Source of the DNA: Candidatus Adiutrix sp.
GTDB lineage: Bacteria; Desulfobacterota; Desulfarculia; Adiutricales; Adiutricaceae
Assembly (NCBI GenBank): GCA_031263565.1
Contig: JAISFR010000114.1
Location: 1-64,000, forward strand
DNA: 64,000 nt
Direction: 5' to 3'
Of this stretch, positions 1 through 7,775 are shown one piece after another (position 1 is the stretch's first letter; every line of letters starts with the position of its first letter). The notes beneath the pieces were generated by a model that did not search any database, was not told the origin of the DNA, and saw only the letters and a program-made list of their open reading frames with translations. The translations under genes were made by a program, and so were the position numbers.

Positions 1-189
1 TTCGCCATTGATATTCCCGGCCATCTTCTTAAACAGCCGGATAGTCCGGCCGGCTCGTCTGAGAATGGCGGCTTTTTCAAAAATGATGATCCAGCAAAGC
101 AAAGAAGCCAGAAGAAGCAGCACCATAACGCCCTGCACCACCGGGTCGGCGTTGAGAAACATTTCGGTAACGGATAAATTGCCCGACAT
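1..189 (-). CDS. exbB: ExbB/TolQ-type proton-channel protein, N-terminal part
   Basis: The last 63 codons visible at the window edge read from an ATG at 189 with a GGAG ribosome-binding site about 8 bases upstream. The start MSGNLSVTEMFLNADPVVQG followed by a strongly hydrophobic stretch and then FEKAAILRR is the ExbB/TolQ/MotA pattern: a periplasmic N-terminal helix, transmembrane helix 1, then a basic cytoplasmic loop. In the family this protein forms the proton-conducting pentamer with ExbD (or TolR) that energises TonB (or TolA). It follows a TonB-dependent receptor operon on the same strand, which favours ExbB over TolQ. The C-terminal three-quarters lies outside the window, so the ExbB/TolQ choice is inference. 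Confidence 0.75.
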   Translation of the reverse strand, partial: MSGNLSVTEMFLNADPVVQGVMVLLLLASLLCWIIIFEKAAILRRAGRTIRLFKKMAGNINGE

Positions 190-304
190 TCAGGTCTCCA
201 GACAGGTAAAAGCCTGCGTTAATCAAGTTATGGTAAAAGACAGCGACGCGCTGAAGCGCTCCGTAGCGCACTTTTCTAAATATGTTTCAGATTGCGGCCA
301 CGGT

Positions 305-1066
305 TCAGCTTATGGCCGCGCCGAAGGCTACGGTGAATTGGGGCTGGGGCAAGACTTTGACCTCCATCAGCAGTTCATCTTCGAGAGCGTCAAGCAGGCC
401 GGGGTTCTGGGAAGGCCCGCCGTCAAGATAAATATCTCCGCCTGTTTGCTGGCGCCCCAGTAAATGGGTGATGCGCCTGGCGATGGAATAGTGAAGGCCC
501 TTGATGATGTTTTCTTTTCTGGCGCCTTTGGCCAAAAGAGAGACGATTTCGCTTTCCGCGAAAACAACGCAGGTGCTGTTGAGTTCCAGGGCCTCGTCGG
601 CCTTCAGGCTCAGCTCTCCAAAAAGCTCCAGGGGCGTGTCCAGAATGCGGGCCACCTGTTCAAAGAAGCGGCCGGTTCCCGCCGCGCATTTGTCGTTCAT
701 CCTGAAGTCGTAAATTTTTCCATTGTCGGACAAATTAATGACTTTCAAATCCTGGCCGCCGATATTGATGATGGTGCGGCATTTACCGCCGCTCAATATG
801 AACATGCCCTGGGCGTTGGCTGAAATTTCGTCAACCGTGTGCCCCACGGAGCTGAGCAACTTTTTGCCGTAGCCAGTCGCCGATACTTTTTCTATGTCGC
901 CTTCCGCAAGGCCAAGCTGTTCCAGAGCGTCTTTGACCAGGCCCATGGCCAAATGATCCTGCCCGGGGGCGGTGGCCACCTTTCGGCGCCAGGCCATGTC
1001 GTTACCATTGACCAGCACTGCCTTGATGGCCGTGCTGCCAAGATCAAGCCCGATTTTATAGCCCAT
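305..1066 (-). CDS. 2-hydroxyacyl-CoA dehydratase activator (BadF/BadG/BcrA/HgdC family ATPase)
   Basis: A 253-residue ASKHA-fold ATPase of usual length for HgdC-like archerase activators. The phosphate-1 motif GLDLGSTAIKAVLV is at residues 6-19, IGGQD is at 102-106, and the family signature MNDKCAAGTGRFFE is near 123-136. Two cysteines, C127 and C166, match the ligands for the [4Fe-4S] cluster shared between the two monomers. Such activators use ATP hydrolysis to inject a low-potential electron into a partner dehydratase or double-cubane reductase. That partner is encoded immediately upstream at 1114-2367. The ATG has a strong GGAGG ribosome-binding site. A membrane polyferredoxin two genes upstream is a plausible electron donor. 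The substrate is unknown. Confidence 0.9.
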   Translation of the reverse strand: MGYKIGLDLGSTAIKAVLVNGNDMAWRRKVATAPGQDHLAMGLVKDALEQLGLAEGDIEKVSATGYGKKLLSSVGHTVDEISANAQGMFILSGGKCRTIINIGGQDLKVINLSDNGKIYDFRMNDKCAAGTGRFFEQVARILDTPLELFGELSLKADEALELNSTCVVFAESEIVSLLAKGARKENIIKGLHYSIARRITHLLGRQQTGGDIYLDGGPSQNPGLLDALEDELLMEVKVLPQPQFTVAFGAAIS

Positions 1067-1113
1067 GTCTTACCTCCGGAAGGCGAAAAAACAATCAAGT
1101 TGAAAGGCGCGGC

Positions 1114-2367
1114 TCAGGAATCAAGGGTTCTCCGATAGGCTTCCAGCCTGGTCAGAAGATTCTGGCTGTCTTCTGAAGTGTAGTCGGTTTCGACTTTGAT
1201 GAACTTGAGCCCTTCATCCTTCAGCCGTCTTTCCAGGGTCATACTTTCCAGATCGAAGGGATGGCAGCCTTTGAGCACCTGAAAGACCACGCCCCGGTAA
1301 AGCGCTTTGTGCGAGGGAGAGATTATATTGTTGATTCGCCGGTCATTGTCGGCAAATGACGGACAGAGACAGCCCTGATGATAGCGCTGGGCCAGGGCTT
1401 TAAGCAGCCCATGCTCCGAAGGGTCATCAAAAAAGACCGCGCCGGGAAAAAGCCTTTCCGAGGAACAAAGATCATCCATGACCACTTTCAGGCCGGCATC
1501 TTCCAGCAGGTGCATTATTTTCAGGTTGGGAAAAAATACCGGTGAACCGGCCAGATACACTTCCGGTCCCGCAGCCGCCGGTCTTTCCCGGAACTTCGGC
1601 AGAGTGGCCTCCACCGCCGCCATCCATTTTTGAACATCGTCAAAGAAAAATGAATTGCTGATGACCACCGACCAGGGGCCGGACAGCCGGCCGGCGCGTT
1701 TCAGCATGGTCAGTTCGGTAAAGACCTGCCAGGCCTTTTGATAAACGGCCATGGATCGCGCCAGAGCCCCGCGGTCCGGTTTCTTTCGGCCGGTCAATTC
1801 GCCCAGAAAATTCCTGAGGCCGTAGATTTCCTCCAGCCAGCGCCCCTGGCTTTCGTCGCGGTCTTTCAGGTGGGGCAGTTCCAGCCGATGCACCGGCCGC
1901 CGGTTTTCCTGGCCGCAGTTGGCCATCATCTCCATGAACTTGACCGCCCAATCGCAGGTGGTGGGCAAGACCCAGGCGGCGAATCCGCCGGAATCTCCGG
2001 CTGAAGCCGAATCCAACTGAAGAAGCCCCAGGGCGGAGCGGAGCATCGGACACATGACCGCCGGCAACGACGGCGACGACAGCCTCGAGGCGGCTTGGGA
2101 GCCTCCGAACACCTTGAACGGATGGAGGCCATAGGCCTGAAAAAGTTCCAGCGGGGCCTGAAGGCACAGCAGAGCGGCCACCGGACGGCCCACCCGCCCG
2201 GCAATGACCGACGAGGACTGGCCGGCCGACAAAAGGTCCAAAAAATAATCAAGTTCCGGGAAATAATCTTTCCGCTGACGCAAAAGACTGATTTCCAGTT
2301 CCACTTCCTCGTCGCAGCGCGATCTTATTTTTTCCCTGATGCGGTTTTCACGGTCAGTTACGGTCAT
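1114..2367 (-). CDS. single-subunit 2-hydroxyacyl-CoA dehydratase / double-cubane-cluster-type reductase
   Basis: A 417-residue protein resembling HgdB/BcrB-C/YjiM. The candidate cluster cysteines are C106 (MCPML), C138 (PTTCDW), C301 (DDLCSSERLF), C333/C335 (GCLCPSF) and C368 (KGCHPFDLES). The last matches the C-terminal CDPH/CHPFD signature of the family. Classical 2-hydroxyacyl-CoA dehydratases have two different subunits, but only one is present here beside the activator, as in double-cubane cluster proteins that perform ATP-dependent reductions. The ATG overlaps the stop of the polyferredoxin gene by four bases (ATGA), so the two are probably translationally coupled. No acyl-CoA ligase or transferase is nearby, which argues against ordinary amino-acid fermentation. 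The actual substrate cannot be read from sequence. Confidence 0.8.
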   Translation of the reverse strand: MTVTDRENRIREKIRSRCDEEVELEISLLRQRKDYFPELDYFLDLLSAGQSSSVIAGRVGRPVAALLCLQAPLELFQAYGLHPFKVFGGSQAASRLSSPSLPAVMCPMLRSALGLLQLDSASAGDSGGFAAWVLPTTCDWAVKFMEMMANCGQENRRPVHRLELPHLKDRDESQGRWLEEIYGLRNFLGELTGRKKPDRGALARSMAVYQKAWQVFTELTMLKRAGRLSGPWSVVISNSFFFDDVQKWMAAVEATLPKFRERPAAAGPEVYLAGSPVFFPNLKIMHLLEDAGLKVVMDDLCSSERLFPGAVFFDDPSEHGLLKALAQRYHQGCLCPSFADNDRRINNIISPSHKALYRGVVFQVLKGCHPFDLESMTLERRLKDEGLKFIKVETDYTSEDSQNLLTRLEAYRRTLDS

Positions 2368-3335
2368 GGCTTCACTTTGGCGAATAATTTGGCGGCATAG
2401 CGCCTGGATGACGAGAAAATTTTAAAGGGGCCGAATTTTACGGCCAGGGAGCCGTCGGAGGCGCATGATTCCGCACAGTTGAAGCAGCCGGAACAATCGG
2501 GGTCATAGACGTTCGGCTTGATCCGCTCACGATAGGAGGTTTCATTGTCCATGCAACAGCCGCGGCGGCAATTTCCGCAGCCTTGGCAGGCTTCAGGCTC
2601 CTTGACTACTTTTAAAAGGTAAAACGGTTTCAGAAGATTAATCAGAGCCATCATCGGGCAAAGCAGGCAGAAAAACCGTTCCTTAAAAAACATGCCCGCG
2701 ACCATGCCGCCGGTAATGATCATGAGCAGAATGGAAAAAATCGACCGGGCGTCGCCATTCGCGGTAATCCCCAAATGGTGAAAGTCGCCGACGAAGATAG
2801 GCATGAGAGGCTTGGCCGGGCAGATGTTACAGAAGGCCAGGACAAAATCGCGGGGCAGCCAGCCCAGAGAGACCATAACCGGCATAGCTATCAGGTAGGC
2901 CAGAAGGACGTATTTCAATTTGGAGACGACCCGCTTATGGCGATTTGACAGTTCCGCCTCCCGCAGTTTGAGCGCTTGACGCAGGCGGGTCATCCAGTCC
3001 TGCAAAAGCCCGAATGGGCAGAGCCAGCCGCACCAGCTTTTGCCGAACAGAATCACCACTATGACAAAGATGCCGAAGCCGCTCAAGAAATAACTGAAAG
3101 TTTGCCAGACCTGCTCCCAGGAGCCGGCTCCGTCAATCAGTTGAAACAAAGGCAGGAAAAGCCAGCTCATGGCTCTCTGAAAAGCCATCAAATAGCATCC
3201 GCCTCCGCAACTGCCGATAAAAGGGCAGGAGAGACAGGGGATGGCGCTTCCCAGGGAGATTTTAAAATGCCCGCCGTAGGTCAGAACCGCGAAGGCCAGA
3301 TGCTGGGTGACCAGCCTGAATCTCTTGATGGTCAT
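2364..3335 (-). CDS. membrane-bound 4Fe-4S polyferredoxin (NapH/NosR/RdxA-like)
   Basis: A 323-residue integral membrane electron-transfer protein. It has the CGWLCPFG motif (C102, C106), a second and a third Cys-x-x-Cys-Pro pair (C169/C172 and C223/C226) between hydrophobic helices, and two C-terminal ferredoxin motifs (C250/253/256/260 and C281/284/287/291). This is the layout of NapH/NosR/CcoG relatives that pass electrons across or along the cytoplasmic membrane. Additional cysteines near residues 34-47 (CLSCPF, CGGGC) are a less usual N-terminal cluster site. The gene is coupled by an ATGA overlap to the reductase downstream, so the likely role is to feed electrons to the activator-reductase pair. 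That link is inference from position. Confidence 0.82.
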   Translation of the reverse strand: MTIKRFRLVTQHLAFAVLTYGGHFKISLGSAIPCLSCPFIGSCGGGCYLMAFQRAMSWLFLPLFQLIDGAGSWEQVWQTFSYFLSGFGIFVIVVILFGKSWCGWLCPFGLLQDWMTRLRQALKLREAELSNRHKRVVSKLKYVLLAYLIAMPVMVSLGWLPRDFVLAFCNICPAKPLMPIFVGDFHHLGITANGDARSIFSILLMIITGGMVAGMFFKERFFCLLCPMMALINLLKPFYLLKVVKEPEACQGCGNCRRGCCMDNETSYRERIKPNVYDPDCSGCFNCAESCASDGSLAVKFGPFKIFSSSRRYAAKLFAKVKP

Positions 3336-3345
3336 AACAGCCCGT

Positions 3346-4512
3346 TCAATTGAATTTAAATTTGCGGCGATGTCGCCGGATCATCAGGCCGACGATCAGA
3401 CAAGTTCCGCCGGCCAGGGCCAGGCCCTGAGGAATTTTAACGTTGCTCCAGCGGTTGCGGTTCACGGTCAGGCTGAAGCTCAGGCTGCCGCCTTCCGGGG
3501 TATTGACCACCATCACCACTTGACGGCCGCCCCGTCCGCCGCTTGCGCCTTCATTGATTTCGTCCTCGGCCGTATAAGTGAATTGGCCGCTCTTCACGCC
3601 AAAAGCCAGGGGCGTCGGCTGCTCTCCATAGCTGGCCTCAGTCGCCGCCAGGGCCGACAAGACGCCGGAAGCCTGGTCATTCGACCGGCCTGACAGCCCG
3701 AAATTCACGCTTTGCCCGACCGTCAGGCCGCGAAAAGGCAGGCTGTCCCCGCCGGCGGGCAGGACCAGGCGCGGCCACAAATTCGGGATTTCAGCGGGTC
3801 GATCCCCAAGACCTTCACTCCCCCCGGCCGGCCCGGCCACCAGACAGTTAATCTGGCTGTAAAATGACTGCCCGGCCAGGATAAAATGCGAAAATACCTC
3901 GGCCATACCGGGCGCCGGGGCCGCGAAATTTATCCGCCAGGTATCTCCATCCCGAAGCACCGCCGGCTGAAGCACCAGGGCTGAAGACGCGCCGTCTTGA
4001 GCGCCGGGAGTGAAGCGATAATAAACTTCCGGCGCTGAATCCGGGACTTCGGCCCCGGAGATTCCTAAATGAAGACTCTGGACCGCATTGGGGCGTCGGC
4101 CGCCCCCGCCGCCCCCGCCTCCGCCGCCCGGTCTTCCGCCGCCCCGGCCCCCGCCGCGCCCTTCCGGGCGCGGCCGCTCAGCGCTCTGACTGGGACTGCC
4201 GGGCTGAACCTCAGCTCGCGGGCGTTCCCCGCCCTGTTCCAGACCTTCGGGGCGGCCGCCGCCTCGCGGGCCTTCCCTGCCCTGTTCCGAGCCTTCAGGG
4301 CGGCCGACATCCGCGCTTCGCAGCGCCTGGCCAGCAGGGCCGCTGACCGGGCTGGCGTTAAGCGGCAGGGCTTTTACATACCACCACGCATATGGCCGGC
4401 CAAGGCCGGACATCTCGTCCGGACTGGCCAGGGCCGGGCAGGCGCCGGACAAAGCCAGAAAAAAAACCAGGCCTGATATGAACGGCCGGTTACAAGGCCA
4501 TTTTCCGAACAT
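3346..4512 (-). CDS. exported Gly/Pro/Arg-rich protein with C-terminal membrane anchor, function unknown
   Basis: A 388-residue protein. Residues 1-29 look like a signal peptide ending in a Sec signal-peptidase I site (PALA before SPDE). Residues 70-140 are low complexity, with GRPEG-type repeats and a run of glycines. About 145-350 is a beta-rich region, possibly related to DUF4198-like uptake accessory domains, but I cannot confirm a family. One hydrophobic helix near 368-384 is followed by RRHRRKF, predicting a C-terminal inner-membrane anchor with the body in the periplasm. It sits between the TonB receptor plus small repeat protein and the polyferredoxin, so it is probably a periplasmic component of the same import/reduction system. 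The start at 4512 is an ATG with only a weak ribosome-binding site. Confidence 0.6.
   Translation of the reverse strand: MFGKWPCNRPFISGLVFFLALSGACPALASPDEMSGLGRPYAWWYVKALPLNASPVSGPAGQALRSADVGRPEGSEQGREGPRGGGRPEGLEQGGERPRAEVQPGSPSQSAERPRPEGRGGGRGGGRPGGGGGGGGGGRRPNAVQSLHLGISGAEVPDSAPEVYYRFTPGAQDGASSALVLQPAVLRDGDTWRINFAAPAPGMAEVFSHFILAGQSFYSQINCLVAGPAGGSEGLGDRPAEIPNLWPRLVLPAGGDSLPFRGLTVGQSVNFGLSGRSNDQASGVLSALAATEASYGEQPTPLAFGVKSGQFTYTAEDEINEGASGGRGGRQVVMVVNTPEGGSLSFSLTVNRNRWSNVKIPQGLALAGGTCLIVGLMIRRHRRKFKFN
4093..4305 (-). repeat. low-complexity Gly/Arg/Pro-rich coding repeat
   Basis: This stretch encodes repeated GRPEG(L/S)EQG units, then an Arg/Gly-rich segment and a run of about nine glycines. 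It is a GC-only tract prone to slippage and lies inside the 388-residue exported protein. Confidence 0.65.
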
Positions 4513-4514
4513 TT

Positions 4515-4892
4515 TTACTTGTCTTTATCCTGGCGTTCGCCGTCCCGGTCCCCTTCAGGGCGCCCTTCGCCCTTGCGGTCGCCGTGCTTCATTCCCTCAG
4601 GGCGTCCTTCGCCTTTACGGTCGCCGCGTTTCAGACCTTCCGGCCGCCCTTCGCCTTGGCGGTGGCGCTCCCCGCTGCGCACCGCGGCGTCAGGGCCGCT
4701 TCTGTCCCGGTCGGCGCCGGTATCGGCCGCCGCGACTTTCAGCGGCGGTTCAGCGGGGAGTACGTCGATATCCGACCCGGCCAGGGCCGGACCGGCGCTG
4801 CCGAGGCTCAGAAATAAAATCGATCCCAGCACCAGCGAGCAGGGGCTAAAAAGCCCGGCCGCGCGTTTTTCAGTTTTTTGCATATCCTTCAT
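4515..4892 (-). CDS. small exported charged repeat protein (GDRKGEGRPEG repeats)
   Basis: About 126 residues if it starts at the ATG at 4892. A second ATG at 4883 is also possible, and the open frame extends to a TTG at 4976 just after the receptor stop. The 4892 or 4883 start gives a normal signal peptide: basic MQKTEKRA, hydrophobic core, then GPALA before GSDID. The mature part ends in tandem repeats of GDRKGEGRPEG with small changes (nucleotides 4551-4655) and a highly charged tail. It is likely a disordered periplasmic or surface protein. The repeat unit is shared with the next gene in the operon. No enzymatic motif is visible. Confidence 0.55.
   Translation of the reverse strand: MKDMQKTEKRAAGLFSPCSLVLGSILFLSLGSAGPALAGSDIDVLPAEPPLKVAAADTGADRDRSGPDAAVRSGERHRQGEGRPEGLKRGDRKGEGRPEGMKHGDRKGEGRPEGDRDGERQDKDK
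4551..4655 (-). repeat. in-frame tandem repeat encoding GEGRPEG-type units
   Basis: Three imperfect copies of a unit of about 36 bases encode GEGRPEG(L/M)K(R/H)GDRK within the small exported protein. The DNA copies differ at several third positions, so the repeat is not very recent. Confidence 0.7.
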
Positions 4893-4988
4893 CCAGGGTT
4901 CTGATTTGCCGCCGGTTGCACGGCGGACAGCATTGAAGAAGTGCCCGGTTGCTTCCGAGCTGTACCCGACAGGCAAGCGGACGGCCGC

Positions 4989-7283
4989 TCAGAATTCGTA
5001 AGTCACCCCCAGAACCACATGCCTGGCCGGCGCCGGCAGGTTGTTGCCGCCGCCGGTGCCCCTGTTGGCCGAGCGGGCGGGACTGTAATGCTCATTTAAA
5101 ATGTTGTTGAGGCTGAGGTTCACTGTGTAACGATGTTCCTCGCCGCCCTGAAGGCCCAGGTTAAGATTGTAGCATTGCCAGCCGGCATAAAATCCATTGC
5201 CGCCGCGGGCACTGGCCCCATCAGTGGTTTCAGCGCTCCAGTTCATATAAAGATCACTGTAGAAAAGCATATCGCCATTGCCGATAGAGTTGAGGTCCTT
5301 TTCATATCTGAGGCCGACTTTACCGGAATACGGAGGATTCCGGGTCTTGGAAGTGACCTCGCCCGTAGTGCTCCGGCCCAGGGTCTGCTTGCGATGCAGA
5401 TAAGTCACGCTGGTGTAAGGGGTAAGCCCCAGACTCTCGAACAGATAGGAAGCCGTCAGCTCCACCCCGGTGCTATTGGCCCAGCCGAGGTTGCAAAAGG
5501 TAGTACCGGCAATGCCGCTGGAGGGACATTGGACCCGTTCGATGAAATTTTTGGCCCGGGTATGGTAAACGGCCAGGTCCAGACTCAGAGCCTCGCCCGC
5601 GTAGCGGGCGCCGATCTCATAACTGGTGGATTCTTCGGGTTCCAAATCCGGGTTGGGGGTGATAGGTTCACCACCTCCAGCGCTGCCCGAGCCGGTATAC
5701 ATCTGAGCCACGGTGGGGTAACGGACGCCCTGCGACCATTGAGCCCTCAGCGCCAGATTGTCGGTGAGGTTATAGACCAGGCCCAGGCTGCCGACCAGGT
5801 CGGAAAATTTTCTACTGGGATTGCCAAAGTCTCTATAAGTGTTGCCGCGAACTGATTTCACCCGGCCTTCCTGCCAGGTCTGGCGCAGCCCCAGCACCGC
5901 CTTCCAGTCCGTGGCGAAATCCCATTCGTCCTGGAGGAAGACGCTGTAGTTTTTCAGATCGACATCGGCTGACCCTTCACCGTAATCCCGCGCGGGATCA
6001 TAGGTACTGGGAGCGCCTGGGTTTCCGACGGGCGGGGCCTTCTCGCCACGATTGCTGACGAGAACATCGTCGAAAGATGATTCAAAGCCGGCGGTCACAT
6101 AGTGTTTGCCGACTTGCCATTCGCCCTGGACGGTGGCGGTCAGTTGTTTCTGTGTGCTGGACAGATAGCGGTCAAAGTCGTAAGGGTTCACTAAAAGCTG
6201 GCCGCCAGGATTGGCGATTTGCGTCCAGCCGTAATCATTCTGTTCCCGATCAATCTTTTGATAGGAGGTGGTGACGGTCAGTTTGCGGAAATGTTCGCCA
6301 AGATCGTCGGCCATGAAAGTGGCCAAAATGGTGTCGCGATCATTAACCGGAGCCCAGCTTTTGCTCTCGGTAGTGGTTATCTGGGTGCCCTGGTTGTTGG
6401 CGCTCGCCGTTTCACTTTCCCTGGGGCGCGAGTTGAAGGACTGGCTCTCAAAATGGTCGGCCTGGAGGGTGAAGCTGTAGTTGTCCCAATCGTAACCTAC
6501 CTGACCGGCATAAGAACGGTTCTTGTACTCGGTGCCATAACCTTTGTCAACCAGATTGCCTTGGTTGTCAAGGCTGCCGCTGGGCACCTTCCTCATGCCG
6601 GCATTGGTCATGTTGCCGGAAAAGCGGTAATTGAAGCCGTTGTCCAGGCGGCCGAAAAGCGCGGCCGTGCCGTTTTTGCCGTCGGTGGAGGAATCATAGA
6701 TCGAACCGAGGCTGAAGCCCACCGGCTTGTCGCCGCCTTTTTTGGTGATGATGTTGACCACGCCGCCGATGGCCTCGGCCCCGTAAAGAACGCTGGCCGG
6801 GCCTTTGATGACCTCGATCCGCTCAATCTGGCTGGGGCTGATGTAGATGTTCGAATAGCCCTTGTTCTGGTCAACCTGCTTGACCCCGTTGACCAGAATC
6901 AAAGTCCGGCCGGTGGTTTCGCCGCGCAGCGAGATGCTGCTCATGCCCGCGTTGGGCACGTCGTTGATGTCCGGGGCCACGTCAATCCCGGGAATCCTGG
7001 TCAGGACGTCGGTGATGGTGTTGGCCGGCATGCGCTCGATCTCTTCGGCGGTGATGACGTTGACCGTCTGGGACAGCTCCATCAAGTCGCGTTCCACCCG
7101 GTTGGCGGTGACGTTAATGGTTTTCATCGCCACCGCCTGGTTCTCGGGGCCGGCCGTTTCTTCTTCCTCATCGGCTGCCCAGGCCGAACCGGTCAGAATT
7201 AAAGTCAGCGACAACATGCCGGCGCCAAAGCGTCTTAAGAAGCGCGGTGGCGGCTTAATCTCAAATTTTTCCATTTTTACCAT
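4989..7283 (-). CDS. TonB-dependent outer-membrane receptor
   Basis: A 764-residue protein with a signal peptide (residues about 1-36, ending SAWA). A short linker is followed by the TonB-dependent plug (about 50-170): TINVTA is a TonB-box-like stretch, and the plug has ITAEEIERMPANTITDVLTRIPGI and RIEVIKGPASVLYG, followed by IGGVVNIITK. A 22-strand-type beta-barrel ends in the aromatic terminal residue of HVVLGVTYEF. Such receptors import scarce ligands such as metal chelates, haem or corrinoids using TonB-ExbBD. Barrel sequence does not let me name the ligand. The ATG has an AGGAG site only 2 bases away, and a second in-frame ATG at 7274 has better spacing. It is the first gene of the operon running to the ExbB-like gene at the window edge. 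Confidence 0.93.
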   Translation of the reverse strand: MVKMEKFEIKPPPRFLRRFGAGMLSLTLILTGSAWAADEEEETAGPENQAVAMKTINVTANRVERDLMELSQTVNVITAEEIERMPANTITDVLTRIPGIDVAPDINDVPNAGMSSISLRGETTGRTLILVNGVKQVDQNKGYSNIYISPSQIERIEVIKGPASVLYGAEAIGGVVNIITKKGGDKPVGFSLGSIYDSSTDGKNGTAALFGRLDNGFNYRFSGNMTNAGMRKVPSGSLDNQGNLVDKGYGTEYKNRSYAGQVGYDWDNYSFTLQADHFESQSFNSRPRESETASANNQGTQITTTESKSWAPVNDRDTILATFMADDLGEHFRKLTVTTSYQKIDREQNDYGWTQIANPGGQLLVNPYDFDRYLSSTQKQLTATVQGEWQVGKHYVTAGFESSFDDVLVSNRGEKAPPVGNPGAPSTYDPARDYGEGSADVDLKNYSVFLQDEWDFATDWKAVLGLRQTWQEGRVKSVRGNTYRDFGNPSRKFSDLVGSLGLVYNLTDNLALRAQWSQGVRYPTVAQMYTGSGSAGGGEPITPNPDLEPEESTSYEIGARYAGEALSLDLAVYHTRAKNFIERVQCPSSGIAGTTFCNLGWANSTGVELTASYLFESLGLTPYTSVTYLHRKQTLGRSTTGEVTSKTRNPPYSGKVGLRYEKDLNSIGNGDMLFYSDLYMNWSAETTDGASARGGNGFYAGWQCYNLNLGLQGGEEHRYTVNLSLNNILNEHYSPARSANRGTGGGNNLPAPARHVVLGVTYEF

Positions 7284-7346
7284 TTCTCCTCGTTAAAAAC
7301 TGTCAGGAAATCGGTCATCCCCTAATTTTGGCGCAAAAATACCCTC

Positions 7347-7381
7347 CCGCCGTAGGCGGATTCACTGCCTTCCGGGCCGCC
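7347..7381 (-). promoter_or_regulatory. candidate attenuator/riboswitch-like leader of the TonB receptor operon
   Basis: On the minus strand GGCGG at 7377-7381 can pair with CCGCC at 7355-7359. The same CCGCC can instead pair with GGCGG at 7347-7351 across a 3-base loop. The two hairpins are mutually exclusive, and the second is followed 7 bases later by a run of five T. The segment GGAAGGCAGTGAATCC (7358-7373) faintly recalls the cobalamin-riboswitch core, but the canonical CCCGCCACTG and AGCCAGGAGACC boxes are not clear. A regulated leader is plausible; ligand identity is speculative. Confidence 0.35.
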
Positions 7382-7414
7382 GATACAGCACAGGCGCTAT
7401 GAATTTGCTTATCT

Positions 7415-7437
7415 TTGCTAGTGATACTCAATAGCAA
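7415..7437. promoter_or_regulatory. Fur-like inverted repeat upstream of the receptor operon
   Basis: TTGCTA and TAGCAA form a perfect inverted repeat 11 bases apart. On the minus strand it reads TTGCTATTGAGTATCACTAGCAA. The internal ATTGAGTATCA matches 10 of 11 positions of ATTGAGAATCA, a form common in Fur-type iron boxes. Its position, about 130 bases upstream of the receptor start, suits iron or metal control of TonB-dependent uptake. Confidence 0.35.
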
Positions 7438-7571
7438 AACAGCCGGAATAATGCCAGTTAAATCTTTTGTTAACTATAAAACCTGATGGTAATTGAGGAC
7501 TATCTCTTTAAGGCCATAACATCACCGCCGGCGCCGGCAAACGATTGCCCTGCAAAGTAACTGAGTCGCAA

Positions 7572-7600
7572 TTGCATTTTACTGGATTTTGGCCTATAGT
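7572..7600 (+). promoter_or_regulatory. candidate sigma-70 promoter of the two-component genes
   Basis: TTGCAT (7572-7577) and TATAGT (7595-7600) are separated by exactly 17 bases. The -10 is a 5/6 match and the -35 only 3/6. The predicted transcript starts about 170 bases before the kinase ATG. Confidence 0.4.
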
Positions 7601-7775
7601 AAAAAACAGCCGGTAGCGAAAAAGTTTGGCGAGGCCAGGCCCGCTGAAAAATTGCCATTTGGCCTGTTCAAGGCGAGGTTACGATTCAGCGGCGTCCCGG
7701 TCGCTGTAATATGAAAAAACGCCGATGCCCGGGCGGGCACATCCCCGGTCGAGCTTGGCGTCAGGCTGGTTTTCG

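Larger units (their letters stand above)
7284..7775. other. intergenic divergent promoter region, receptor operon / histidine kinase
   Basis: About 490 bases without a convincing gene. It is locally more AT-rich than its neighbours and holds the receptor-operon leader with alternative hairpins (7347-7381), a Fur-like inverted repeat (7415-7437) and a promoter-like pair for the histidine kinase (7572-7600), described separately. Confidence 0.7.

Noticed and set aside
8-463. Plus-strand open frame at the window start
   Set aside because: It crosses both the ExbB-like start and the end of the activator gene, which have real motifs on the other strand.
7347-7381. Firm cobalamin-riboswitch call
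   Set aside because: Only part of the core resembles the model; the conserved CCCGCCACTG and closing boxes are not clear, so it is kept only as a possible leader switch.
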